Origin: Lachnospiraceae bacterium
Lineage (GTDB): Bacteria > Bacillota > Clostridia > Lachnospirales > Lachnospiraceae
Length of the DNA stretch: 7,981 nt
Direction: 5' to 3'
Assembly: GCA_003453515.1 (NCBI GenBank)
Contig: DMLD01000064.1
Location: 1-7,981, forward strand
This document shows positions 1 to 6,730 of the stretch, in pieces. Under the pieces are notes generated by a model. It was given only the letters and a program-made list of their open reading frames with translations, had not been told where the DNA came from and did not search any database. Made by a program: the position numbers and the translations under genes. Position 1 is the stretch's first letter, and each line of letters starts with the position of its first letter.

Positions 1-281
1 AACCCGCGAAGCTCATCCATCTCGGCGCCTCTTGCCGTGAGCATTATTATAGGCACCTTCGAGTACCTGCGTATCTCTCTGCAGGTCTCCCAGCCGTCCA
101 TCTTTGGCATCATCACGTCAAGTATGATAAGGACTATATCCTTATTTTCCATAAAAATATCGACCGCTTCCTCGCCGTCTCCCGCCTCGAGCACCTTGAA
201 ATCCTCTTTTACAAGGAAATCTCGCACAAGCTTTCTCATCCTTGTCTCGTCATCTACGACGAGTATCGCATTGCCACTCAT
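1..281 (-). CDS. Response regulator, receiver domain (3' end outside window)
   Basis: This is the receiver domain of a two-component response regulator, which takes a phosphoryl group from a sensor kinase. It reads from ATG at 281 and runs off the left edge, leaving about 93 residues. The start MSGNAILVVDDETRMRK carries the acidic pair D10-D11, the phospho-acceptor is D55 in LDVMMPKMDGW, and the switch threonine is T82 in IIMLTAR. The lysine of the last receiver strand and any output domain lie outside the window. The LTARG-x-x-DELRG stretch is typical of OmpR/PhoB-type DNA-binding regulators, but that class is inference. A GGAGG is spaced 7 nt before the ATG, and the start overlaps the stop of the upstream gene as ATGA, so translation is probably coupled. 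A partner kinase is expected downstream but cannot be seen. Confidence 0.93.
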   Translation of the reverse strand, partial: MSGNAILVVDDETRMRKLVRDFLVKEDFKVLEAGDGEEAVDIFMENKDIVLIILDVMMPKMDGWETCREIRRYSKVPIIMLTARGAEMDELRG

Positions 282-862
282 GGAATATCCTCCTCATCGT
301 CCGCGGAGCCCTCATCGAGCGCGTCCTCTCTCTGTTGGAGCTCCTTTGCCCATTTTTCATACTTATTGATCAGTTCCTCTTCCATTGTAGCTTTATAATT
401 TGTAAAATATGTGAACACGGAATATTCCATACTCAGATTGACTGCAACAAATCCGAAAAGAACTATGACACAGATAACAAGCGCGATCTTGAACTTGGTA
501 TTTATCAGCTTTTGACCCTCGTACAAAAGCTTATATTTTTCCACTTCGATCGAATGATCCATAAGTGTGTCGTTCTCTGTCTTTATGATCTCCCTTACCG
601 GCACGGGCGAGAGCGTATCCGGATCGGCAACACCCGTCTCGGCTATAACTCCCTTGAGCCTGAACAAAAACTCATAGCCCACAACGGATGAAAATATCTT
701 TTCCTTAACTATCTTATTATACAACTTTAAGGCCGTCTTCCCGTCCGTAAGATCCATCGTTTCCTCTGCCTTACGGATGAATTCGGCCTCTTTTTTTGCA
801 CGATCATATGCTTCTCTGCTCTCGAAGTTTAACTGCTCCAAAAGCTTCTCATTGTCCGGCAT
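278..862 (-). CDS. Single-pass membrane protein, function unknown
   Basis: I do not recognise a family for this 194-residue protein. Residues 1-123 are highly charged and helical in character (many E/K/R) and are followed by one hydrophobic segment at about 125-143. The remaining 50 residues are again charged, with a probable coiled coil at about 157-182 (EEELINKYEKWAKELQQRED) and an acidic tail (DEGSADDEEDIP). There is no signal peptide, so the long N-terminal part is probably cytoplasmic; that topology is inference. GGAGG at 868-872, spaced 5 nt from ATG 862, supports the start. It lies 33 nt after the gene that ends at 896, and its stop overlaps the response-regulator start by 4 nt. This coupling suggests that it works with, or is made in fixed ratio to, the two-component system. 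Confidence 0.8.
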   Translation of the reverse strand: MPDNEKLLEQLNFESREAYDRAKKEAEFIRKAEETMDLTDGKTALKLYNKIVKEKIFSSVVGYEFLFRLKGVIAETGVADPDTLSPVPVREIIKTENDTLMDHSIEVEKYKLLYEGQKLINTKFKIALVICVIVLFGFVAVNLSMEYSVFTYFTNYKATMEEELINKYEKWAKELQQREDALDEGSADDEEDIP

Positions 863-895
863 ATGCGCCTCCGTATCTACTGATATATCTGCATA

Positions 896-1585
896 CTACT
901 TCCCGGGATTATTTTTCAGAAGCAGCTCCTTTGCCATCTCCACATAGACGTCGTCCATGGGTCGGCTCCCATAGTTCTCGGAATAATCCTTTAACAGATT
1001 TTCAAGACTGTCTTTGTCCCCTTCATCGTAGTCCATGACCTTCATCAGATATGTGACCTTGTCGTCATCACTTGGAGAAAAGCCCTCCCTGTACGCTATC
1101 GTCTTTGCCACAAGACGCGACTTGACGGTATCCTTTGCCACCTCATTTACCGTGTTCTCGTCCATACCGTAGCTTTCAAGAAGGTCCTCATAGGTCATTT
1201 CATTGACCGCGGCAAAGCTTTCATACTGCATCCTTGTCTCATCGACAGCTCCGCTCAAAAGCTCATCGGGATAGGCTGTCACCTTACACTCTGCAAGGTA
1301 GTCATCCCACACCATCTGTTCCCAGTCGTCCGTATCGGCGGGATCCCCGGTCTCCTTGAAGCTCTTGTAATCAGCAAGGGTCACGATCCCTTCCTTTTCG
1401 TAATCTAAGAGCTTGCCGTCATCTACAGCCACAGCGGCAGGCGTGGGCGAGGGTACCTGAGCTTCCTTCTCCTTCGTCTGCTTCGAGAGAAACAGCACCG
1501 CCACTACGATAGACGCGATAAACAGCATCCCCAATATGATCGGCAGGATATTCTCTTTTTTTCTCTTTCCCGTGTCCTTAGTCAT
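896..1585 (-). CDS. Membrane-anchored protein with trigger-factor-like C-domain
   Basis: This protein has about 229 residues. A basic N-terminus (KDTGKRKKE) precedes one hydrophobic segment at about residues 13-33, with no lipobox cysteine, so it reads as an uncleaved signal anchor with the bulk outside the membrane. A Pro/Ala linker (PSPTPAA) follows. Residues from about 88 to 170 (WEQMVWDDYLAECKV..YPDELL..MQYESFA..MTYEDLLESYGM) resemble the helical C-terminal, chaperone-like domain of trigger factor and SurA_N-type domains. No ribosome-binding domain and no peptidyl-prolyl isomerase domain are present. A role as an extracytoplasmic folding factor is inference from this pattern only. The alternative is a lineage-specific hypothetical protein. 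Two ATGs are adjacent, at 1588 and 1585. The GGGGG at 1591-1595 lies 2 nt from the first and 5 nt from the second, so 1585 is preferred. It begins 13 nt after the leuD stop. Confidence 0.8.
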   Translation of the reverse strand: MTKDTGKRKKENILPIILGMLFIASIVVAVLFLSKQTKEKEAQVPSPTPAAVAVDDGKLLDYEKEGIVTLADYKSFKETGDPADTDDWEQMVWDDYLAECKVTAYPDELLSGAVDETRMQYESFAAVNEMTYEDLLESYGMDENTVNEVAKDTVKSRLVAKTIAYREGFSPSDDDKVTYLMKVMDYDEGDKDSLENLLKDYSENYGSRPMDDVYVEMAKELLLKNNPGK

Positions 1586-1598
1586 CATATCCCCCGAC

Positions 1599-2087
1599 TC
1601 AGAGATTCTCGTTTATATAGTTGATAAGTCCCTCTGAGCTTATGATCTTTTGCATAAATTCAGGAAACGCCTGTCCCTTGTAGGTCTCGTTTTTGGTCAA
1701 ATTGGTGATGATCCCGCTGTCAAAATCTATCTCGACCTTGTCTCCGGCGTCTATCCCAAGCGAAGCCTCCCTGCACTCTATGATGGGAAGCCCTATATTG
1801 ATCGCATTTCTGTAAAATATCCTTGCAAATGTCTCCGCGATCACGCAGCTTACCCCCGCTGCCTTGATGGCAATGGGCGCGTGCTCTCTGGATGAACCGC
1901 AGCCGAAATTCTTTGTGGCAACTATGATATCACCCTTGTTTACATTTTTCACAAAATCCTTGTCAATGTCCTCCATGCAATGTGTTGCCAGCTCGGCGGG
2001 ATCCGAAGAATTTAGGTATCTCGCGGGAATGATCACATCTGTATCGACATTGTCTCCGTATTTAAAAACTGATCCGGAAGCTTTCAT
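1599..2087 (-). CDS. leuD: 3-isopropylmalate dehydratase small subunit
   Basis: LeuD is the swivelling small subunit that, with LeuC, isomerises 2-isopropylmalate to 3-isopropylmalate in leucine synthesis in the cytoplasm. The 162-residue protein has the family landmarks: [18 protein letters not shown] near the start (8-25), [11 protein letters not shown] (61-71) for substrate recognition, and [15 protein letters not shown] (87-101). The length matches the short clostridial/archaeal form, not the roughly 200-residue enterobacterial one. The frame stays open upstream to a GTG at 2150, which would overlap leuC by 20 bases. I place the start at ATG 2087 because AAAGGA (2096-2101) lies 8 nt before it and the known family N-terminus begins there. 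It follows leuC after 43 nt. Confidence 0.95.
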   Translation of the reverse strand: MKASGSVFKYGDNVDTDVIIPARYLNSSDPAELATHCMEDIDKDFVKNVNKGDIIVATKNFGCGSSREHAPIAIKAAGVSCVIAETFARIFYRNAINIGLPIIECREASLGIDAGDKVEIDFDSGIITNLTKNETYKGQAFPEFMQKIISSEGLINYINENL

Positions 2088-2130
2088 AGCACTATTCCTT
2101 TCCATATTTATCATCGTTTTCAAGTCAGTC

Positions 2131-3390
2131 TCAGAGCTCCCCCGGCTCACTTATCCTTCCGGTCACGGCACTCGCTGCCGCAACGGCGGGGCTTGCCAGA
2201 TAAACCTCGGAATCCACGTGTCCCATACGACCGACAAAATTCCTGTTGGTAGTGGAGACCGCTCTTTCGCCCGCGGCAAGTATACCCATGTATCCGCCAA
2301 GACAGGGTCCGCAGGTAGGCGTGCTCACGATGGCTCCCGCCTCTATGAATGTCTTGATAAGCCCCTCATCCAGGCACTGCATATACACATCCTGGGTTGC
2401 AGGAATGACTATGCAGCGGATACCTTTTTTCACGTGCCTTCCCTTGAGTATGCCGGCAGCCTCACGCATATCGGATATGCGTCCGTTGGTACACGACCCT
2501 ATCACGACCTGATCTATGGCGACATCCCCCGCTTCCTTTACGGTCTTGGTATTCTCCGGAAGATGCGGAAAGGCTACCGTCGGCTCCAGTTCGGAAAGAT
2601 CGATAGTGATAGTCTCGTCGTATACGGCATCCTCATCGGGCTCATACACGGTATACTTCTTCGTCGAATGCTCCTCCATATAAGCTATGGTCTTGTCATC
2701 CACCGGGAATATACCGTTTTTGGCACCTGCCTCTATCGCCATGTTGGCTATGGTAAATCTGTCATCCATGGAGAGCTCGCCCACTCCTTCTCCGCAAAAC
2801 TCGAGCGATCTGTAGAGAGCTCCGTCCACTCCTATCATCCCTATCAGGTGAAGTATCACATCCTTGCCGCTCACATAGGGCTTAAGCTTTCCGGTAAGCT
2901 CCACTCTGATGGCGGAGGGCACCTTGAACCATGCCTGTCCGGTTATCATACCGCAGCCCATGTCCGTGCTTCCGACTCCCGTGGAGAACGCTCCCAGCGC
3001 TCCGTAGGTACAGGTATGTGAATCGGCTCCTATACAGGTCTCGCCTGCAACTATCAGTCCCTTTTCCGGCAGGAGCGCATGCTCTATCCCCATCTCCCCG
3101 ACCTCAAAATAGTTGGTGATATCGTGCTCCTTGGCGTACTCTCTCACACATTTGCAGTGCTCCGCCGACTTTATATCCTTGTTAGGGGCAAAATGATCCG
3201 GCACGAGTGCGACCTTGTCCTTGTCAAATACTGTTTTCTTGTTGAGCTTTTCCACCTCATGTATGGCAACCGGTCCTGTTATGTCATTTGCCAGTACCAG
3301 ATCAAGATCAGCCATGATAAGCTGTCCGGCTTCCACGCTTTCCAGTCCCGCATGTGCAGCAAGGATCTTCTGCGTCATTGTCATTCCCAT
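2131..3390 (-). CDS. leuC: 3-isopropylmalate dehydratase large subunit
   Basis: LeuC is the [4Fe-4S] catalytic subunit of isopropylmalate isomerase and belongs to the aconitase superfamily. The 419 residues match the shorter clostridial/archaeal class (about 420), not the roughly 466-residue enterobacterial class. Visible landmarks are PDHFAP (64-69), [13 protein letters not shown] (121-133), the cluster ligand C300 in VIGSCTNGR, and ligands C360 and C363 in [10 protein letters not shown]. The C-terminal [23 protein letters not shown] is also typical. The start at ATG 3390 is set by GGAGG (3398-3402), 7 nt away; this SD lies in the 12-nt gap after the dut stop. Homoaconitase is a less likely alternative, because of the leucine-type small subunit and the sequence length. 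leuA and leuB are not in this window. Confidence 0.97.
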   Translation of the reverse strand: MGMTMTQKILAAHAGLESVEAGQLIMADLDLVLANDITGPVAIHEVEKLNKKTVFDKDKVALVPDHFAPNKDIKSAEHCKCVREYAKEHDITNYFEVGEMGIEHALLPEKGLIVAGETCIGADSHTCTYGALGAFSTGVGSTDMGCGMITGQAWFKVPSAIRVELTGKLKPYVSGKDVILHLIGMIGVDGALYRSLEFCGEGVGELSMDDRFTIANMAIEAGAKNGIFPVDDKTIAYMEEHSTKKYTVYEPDEDAVYDETITIDLSELEPTVAFPHLPENTKTVKEAGDVAIDQVVIGSCTNGRISDMREAAGILKGRHVKKGIRCIVIPATQDVYMQCLDEGLIKTFIEAGAIVSTPTCGPCLGGYMGILAAGERAVSTTNRNFVGRMGHVDSEVYLASPAVAAASAVTGRISEPGEL

Positions 3391-3402
3391 GTTATAACCT
3401 CC

Positions 3403-3846
3403 TTACCAGCCGGTAGAGCCAAATCCGCCATCGCTTCTCACCGACTCCTCAAGCTCTGCAGCCTCATCAAAATCACCGTAATAATACGGCGTGATAACCA
3501 TCTGTGCGATCCTGTCTCCGCTTCTTACCAACAGCTCCTGCTTTGAGTGATTGTGCAGCGCCACTATGATCTCACCCCTGTAATCACTGTCGATAACTCC
3601 TACCTTGTTCGCAGGCGCGAGACCTTTTTTGCAGGCAAGGCCGCTTCTGGCATATATCAGTCCGACACAGCCCTCCGGTATCTCCATAGCAAGTCCGGTC
3701 GAAATAAACTGTGTCTCGCCAGGCTCTATGACAACCGCGCTGTCCAAGCACGCATACAGATCCGCTCCGGCAGAAAAAGGAGTGCCGTATTTAGGCGCCG
3801 TTGCCTTTTCATTTAGCTTTTTGAACCATATCTTTACTGTTTCCAT
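3403..3846 (-). CDS. dut: dUTP diphosphatase (trimeric dUTPase)
   Basis: Dut hydrolyses dUTP to dUMP and pyrophosphate, keeping uracil out of DNA and feeding thymidylate synthesis. All five motifs of the homotrimeric family are present in this 147-residue protein: AGADLYA (26-32), ARSGLA (66-71), KVGVIDSDYRGEI (81-93, with the catalytic-water aspartate region), GDRIAQMVI (110-118), and the C-terminal lid RSDGGFGSTGW (137-147). The frame also offers a GTG at 3855. I prefer ATG 3846, because AGGTGG ends 5 nt before it and MxxVKIWFKKL is a typical N-terminus. It is the first gene after a strong promoter and sits 12 nt upstream of leuC, which is an unusual partner. With nrdD and nrdG upstream it completes a dNTP-metabolism group. 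Confidence 0.97.
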   Translation of the reverse strand: METVKIWFKKLNEKATAPKYGTPFSAGADLYACLDSAVVIEPGETQFISTGLAMEIPEGCVGLIYARSGLACKKGLAPANKVGVIDSDYRGEIIVALHNHSKQELLVRSGDRIAQMVITPYYYGDFDEAAELEESVRSDGGFGSTGW

Positions 3847-3881
3847 AGTCCCCACCTTTCCTTTAGTTATGAGTGGTAAAC

Positions 3882-3910
3882 ATTATAGCACAACTTACCC
3901 TCTTTAGCAA
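3882..3910 (-). promoter_or_regulatory. Sigma-A promoter for the dut-leuC-leuD operon
   Basis: On the minus strand TTGCTA (3910-3905) is followed by a 17-base spacer and a perfect TATAAT (3887-3882). A TG one base before the -10 adds the extended -10 element. The predicted start is near 3875, giving a leader of about 30 nt before the dut ATG. This is the only good promoter seen between dut and the left end of the window, so the six genes downstream are probably cotranscribed. Confidence 0.82.
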
Positions 3911-3950
3911 GAAAAAAGATAAGGAAAGGCATGTATCTCAACGTTTCCCT
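3911..3950 (-). terminator. Intrinsic terminator after nrdG
   Basis: On the minus strand AGGGAAA (3950-3944) pairs with TTTCCTT (3927-3921) as a 7-bp stem with one G-U pair. The loop is 16 nt. After the spacer ATC comes a run of six T (3917-3912). The 5' arm overlaps the nrdG TAG stop, and the T-run directly abuts the -35 of the dut promoter. The stem is not very GC-rich, so termination may be incomplete. Confidence 0.55.
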
Positions 3951-4479
3951 AACACTTCTCGCCCTCCCAGTGTATGATCTCACCGGCACGAAGCGACTTC
4001 TTCACATCGATGATCCTTTGGTTATCCGAGCCTCTAAAATTTATCTTGAGATTTTTCCGGGCAAGGATAAATTCGCCGTCAACAAGTATGTCTATGTAGG
4101 ATATGATCTCCTTTGACACCTCGCTCTCCTTGCACATTCTGTCGAGGATATCCTTATCAAACAGATACCCGGTATACATCCAGATATTTTTCTCGGGATA
4201 GGTCTCGTGAACACGCCTCAGCAGCGGAAGTATCCCCTCCTGGTTGGACGGCTCCATCGGCTCTCCGCCAAGTAAGGACAAGCCTGCCACATAAGAGGGC
4301 TTCATGTATTCTATGATATCGTCTATCTCCTTTTCGGTAAAAGGCTTCCCGTAATTAAAGTCCCATGCTTCCTTATTGAAACAGCCCTCACAGGCGTGCG
4401 TGCAGCCACTTACAAAAAGCGAGACCCTGACTCCCACACCGTTCGCTATATCATATTGTTTAATATCAGCGTAATTCAT
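3949..4479 (-). CDS. nrdG: Anaerobic ribonucleotide reductase activating protein
   Basis: NrdG is a radical SAM enzyme that uses a [4Fe-4S] cluster and S-adenosylmethionine to make the glycyl radical on NrdD. The 176-residue protein begins MNYADIKQYDIANGVGVRVSLFVSGC, typical of the family. The cluster motif CxxxCxxC is C26-C30-C33 (CTHACEGC), and the SAM-contacting GGEP is at 71-74. Length and C-terminus (VDGEF, then NFRGSDNQRII) agree with full-length NrdG. It lies 124 nt after nrdD. Its AAAGGA lies 14 nt from its own ATG but 6 nt from an ATG at 4487 that opens a three-codon reading frame, so initiation may depend on re-initiation. A terminator follows at the stop codon. Confidence 0.97.
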   Translation of the reverse strand: MNYADIKQYDIANGVGVRVSLFVSGCTHACEGCFNKEAWDFNYGKPFTEKEIDDIIEYMKPSYVAGLSLLGGEPMEPSNQEGILPLLRRVHETYPEKNIWMYTGYLFDKDILDRMCKESEVSKEIISYIDILVDGEFILARKNLKINFRGSDNQRIIDVKKSLRAGEIIHWEGEKC

Positions 4480-4499
4480 ATTTTCATCTTCTTTCCTTT
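4476..4499 (-). promoter_or_regulatory. RBS region of nrdG with overlapping minicistron Met-Lys-Ile
   Basis: The minus strand reads AAAGGA (4499-4494), 6 nt, then ATG AAA ATA TGA (4487-4476). The TGA overlaps the nrdG ATG (4479) as ATGA. The only good Shine-Dalgarno sequence is therefore placed ideally for this three-codon frame and poorly (14 nt) for nrdG itself. Termination at the overlap could re-initiate at nrdG. In an AT-rich spacer this could also arise by chance. Confidence 0.35.
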
Positions 4500-4517
4500 G
4501 CTTTGTACTTTTTTATA

Positions 4518-4534
4518 TGACTCTTCAACAGTCA
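4518..4534 (-). other. Small stem-loop upstream of nrdG
   Basis: Minus-strand TGACT (4534-4530) pairs with AGTCA (4522-4518) around a 7-nt loop. It is the last of four consecutive hairpins between nrdD and nrdG. At only 5 bp it is weak taken alone. Confidence 0.3.
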
Positions 4535-4536
4535 AG

Positions 4537-4566
4537 TAAAGCGAGTAGCCGCAGCTACCCGCTTTA
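4537..4566 (-). other. Stable stem-loop with UUCG-class tetraloop in nrdD-nrdG gap
   Basis: The two 13-base arms are 4566-4554 and 4549-4537, with a 4-base loop UGCG closed by C-G, which is a cUNCGg-class tetraloop. In minus-strand RNA all 13 positions pair, including one G-U. In plus-strand RNA that position would be an A-C mismatch, so the structure favours the nrdDG transcript. No U-tract follows, so it is not a standard terminator. Likely roles are mRNA stabilisation or processing between the two cistrons (inference). Confidence 0.7.
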
Positions 4567-4570
4567 TCGT

Positions 4571-4604
4571 TTGATCTCTCATCAAAAATACGCCCCGTGC
4601 GTAT
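4571..4604 (-). terminator. Weak terminator-like hairpin pair just after nrdD stop
   Basis: Minus-strand ATACGC (4604-4599) pairs perfectly with GCGTAT (4593-4588) around the 5-nt loop ACGGG, and is followed by TTTT (4587-4584). The stem begins at the last base of the nrdD stop codon. Directly afterwards TTGAT (4585-4581) can pair with ATCAA (4575-4571) around GAGAG. The first hairpin has terminator form, but its 6-bp stem and short U-run suggest only partial termination, which would lower nrdG relative to nrdD. Confidence 0.42.
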
Positions 4605-6730
4605 CAGATGTGCAGTACCCTCGCTCCTATCTCCTTCGTCTTACCGACATTCCAGAAATTCTCTCCGAGGTATCCGCATGTCCTTCTGGTGACATTCATC
4701 TTCTCGTGATCCTTGTTTCCGCAGTTCGGGCACTCCCATTCGTTGTCCTCGTTGACAATGATCTCACCGTCATACTCGCATACGTGGCAGTAATCCGACT
4801 TCGTATTGAACTCCGCATACATGATGTTGTCGTAGATATACTTGACAAGCTCCTCGAGAGCGGGGATGTTGTTCAACATATTCGGGATCTCCACATAAGA
4901 GATGCATCCGCCCTGTGATATCTTCTGGAACTGCGACTCAAACTTAAACTTATCAAAGGCATCTATCTTCTCACGCACATCCACATGATATGAGTTGGTG
5001 TAATAGCCCTTATCGGTTATGTCCTCGATATCTCCGAAGCGCTTCCTGTCGATCTCCGCAAATCTGTAGCAAAGGCTCTCTGCCGGTGTTCCGTAGAGTG
5101 CAAAGCCTATGTTGGTCTCCGCCTTCCATGTGTCCGTAGCTGCACGCAAACGGTTCATGAGCTTCTTGGCAAATTCCTCACCCTTGGGCTCTGTCTGCGA
5201 CTCGCCGGTCATAAGCTTCGTTACCTCATAAAGCCCGATATATCCGAGCGATATGGTTGAGTAGCCGCCGTGGAGCAGCGGATCTATCGACTCACCCGGC
5301 TGAAGCCTTGCGATCGCTCCGTACTGCCAGTGGATCGGTGACACATCCGAGGTGACCTTCTCCAGAGCTCTGTGACGGCACATCAGTGCCTCAAAGCAGA
5401 GTGAAAGTCTCTCCTCGAGAAGCTGCCAGAAGTACTCCATATTGCCCTTGGCAAGAATACCGATCTGCGGAAGGTTGAGAGATACGACTCCCTGATTGAA
5501 CCTGCCCTCAAACTGATACTCGCCCTTTTCATTTTTCCAGGGTGATAAAAATGATCTGCAGCCCATCGGTGCGAATACGTTGCCGTCCTCGATCTCACGC
5601 ATCTTCTTTGCCGAGATGTAATCGGGATACATACGCTTTGCCGAGCACTGTACTGCAAGCTTGGTGATGTAATCATACTCACCGCCCGAGAGATTGTTGT
5701 GCTCATCAAGCACATACACAAGCTTCGGGAATGCGGGTGTCACATACACACCCTTTTTATTTTTGATACCCTCAAGACGCTGACGGAGTATCTCCTCGAT
5801 TATCATAGCGTTCTCTTCGATATACTCATCATCCGGTCTCAAATACATGAAAAGTGTTACGAACGGTGACTGACCGTTGGTGGTCATCAATGTATTGATC
5901 TGATACTGGATGGTCTGTACTCCGGAACGAAGCTCATCACGCACTCTTTCCTTCACCATCTGCTCGATGGTCTCTCCGTCCACAACATCCCCGAACTTCT
6001 CCATGTAGCGTGCACGGAACTTATTTGCGGACTTGCGCAGATACTTTCCAAGATGGACCGTATCCACGGACTGTCCACCGTACTGCGAGCTGGCAACCGC
6101 AGCGATGACCTGAGTCGTCACGGTGCAGGCGACCTGAAAGCTCTTCGGGCTCTCGATGAGCTTTCCGTTCATAACGGTGCCGTTGTCGAGTATATCACCT
6201 ATATTGATAAGACAGCAGTTGAATATGGGCTGGATAAAGTAATCCATATCGTGAAAATGGATCGCTCCCTCCTCGTGTGCCTTGGTTATCTTCTCAGGCA
6301 AAAGCACTCTCTTGGTAAGATCCTTGGAGACCTCACCTGCGATAAGATCTCTCTGTGTGCTTGCCACATATGCGTTCTTGTTGGAGTTCTCCTCCATAAC
6401 ATCCTTGTTTGAGTTCTGAATAAGACTCATGATGGAATCATCGGTCGTATTCGCTTTACGCACGAGCTCTCTGGTATATCTGTAAATGATATACTTCTTC
6501 GCAAGCTCAAACTTTCCTGCTGCCATCAGCTTCTGCTCGATGACATCCTGAATGTCCTCGACCTGCATCTGATCGCGCTTCATCCCCTCAATCCCTGCGA
6601 TGATACCATCGATCGCATCATCAGACACCTTTTCAAACTGGTCTACCTCAGCATTTGCCTTGCGGATGGCAACCAATATTTTGTTGCGATCGTACTCGAC
6701 GGTCCTACCGTCTCTCTTGATAACCTTCAC
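4604..6730 (-). CDS. nrdD: Anaerobic (class III) ribonucleoside-triphosphate reductase
   Basis: NrdD reduces ribonucleoside triphosphates to deoxynucleotides using a glycyl radical, in strict absence of oxygen. The 708 residues match the family length. An N-terminal ATP-cone (about 1-92, VKVIKRDGRTVEYDRNKI) senses ATP/dATP for activity control. Barrel landmarks are IHFHDMDY (157-164), NCCLIN (171-176) and C391 in APMGCRSFLSPW, the probable thiyl-radical cysteine. The C-terminus has a zinc site with C648, C651, C667 and C670 (CHVC, CPNC), then RRTCGYLG with the radical glycine G686. The frame is open upstream to a TTG at 6955, but that codon lies in the -35 box. GTG 6730, with AAAGGAG 10 nt away (6741-6747), gives the normal N-terminus. 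It is followed by nrdG. Confidence 0.97.
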   Translation of the reverse strand: MKVIKRDGRTVEYDRNKILVAIRKANAEVDQFEKVSDDAIDGIIAGIEGMKRDQMQVEDIQDVIEQKLMAAGKFELAKKYIIYRYTRELVRKANTTDDSIMSLIQNSNKDVMEENSNKNAYVASTQRDLIAGEVSKDLTKRVLLPEKITKAHEEGAIHFHDMDYFIQPIFNCCLINIGDILDNGTVMNGKLIESPKSFQVACTVTTQVIAAVASSQYGGQSVDTVHLGKYLRKSANKFRARYMEKFGDVVDGETIEQMVKERVRDELRSGVQTIQYQINTLMTTNGQSPFVTLFMYLRPDDEYIEENAMIIEEILRQRLEGIKNKKGVYVTPAFPKLVYVLDEHNNLSGGEYDYITKLAVQCSAKRMYPDYISAKKMREIEDGNVFAPMGCRSFLSPWKNEKGEYQFEGRFNQGVVSLNLPQIGILAKGNMEYFWQLLEERLSLCFEALMCRHRALEKVTSDVSPIHWQYGAIARLQPGESIDPLLHGGYSTISLGYIGLYEVTKLMTGESQTEPKGEEFAKKLMNRLRAATDTWKAETNIGFALYGTPAESLCYRFAEIDRKRFGDIEDITDKGYYTNSYHVDVREKIDAFDKFKFESQFQKISQGGCISYVEIPNMLNNIPALEELVKYIYDNIMYAEFNTKSDYCHVCEYDGEIIVNEDNEWECPNCGNKDHEKMNVTRRTCGYLGENFWNVGKTKEIGARVLHI

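Noticed and set aside
2088..2150. Longer leuD starting at GTG 2150
   Set aside because: It would overlap leuC by 20 bases, has no good SD, and adds 21 residues not found in the family; ATG 2087 has AAAGGA at 8 nt.
1864..3021. 385-codon plus-strand reading frame
   Set aside because: It lies antisense to leuD and leuC, which have clear family motifs; its translation has no recognisable domain and it has no promoter or RBS.
4530..4535. Promoter TTGACT with TATAAA upstream of nrdG
   Set aside because: The spacer is only 12 bases, and the TTGACT lies in a hairpin arm; no properly spaced -10 is found.
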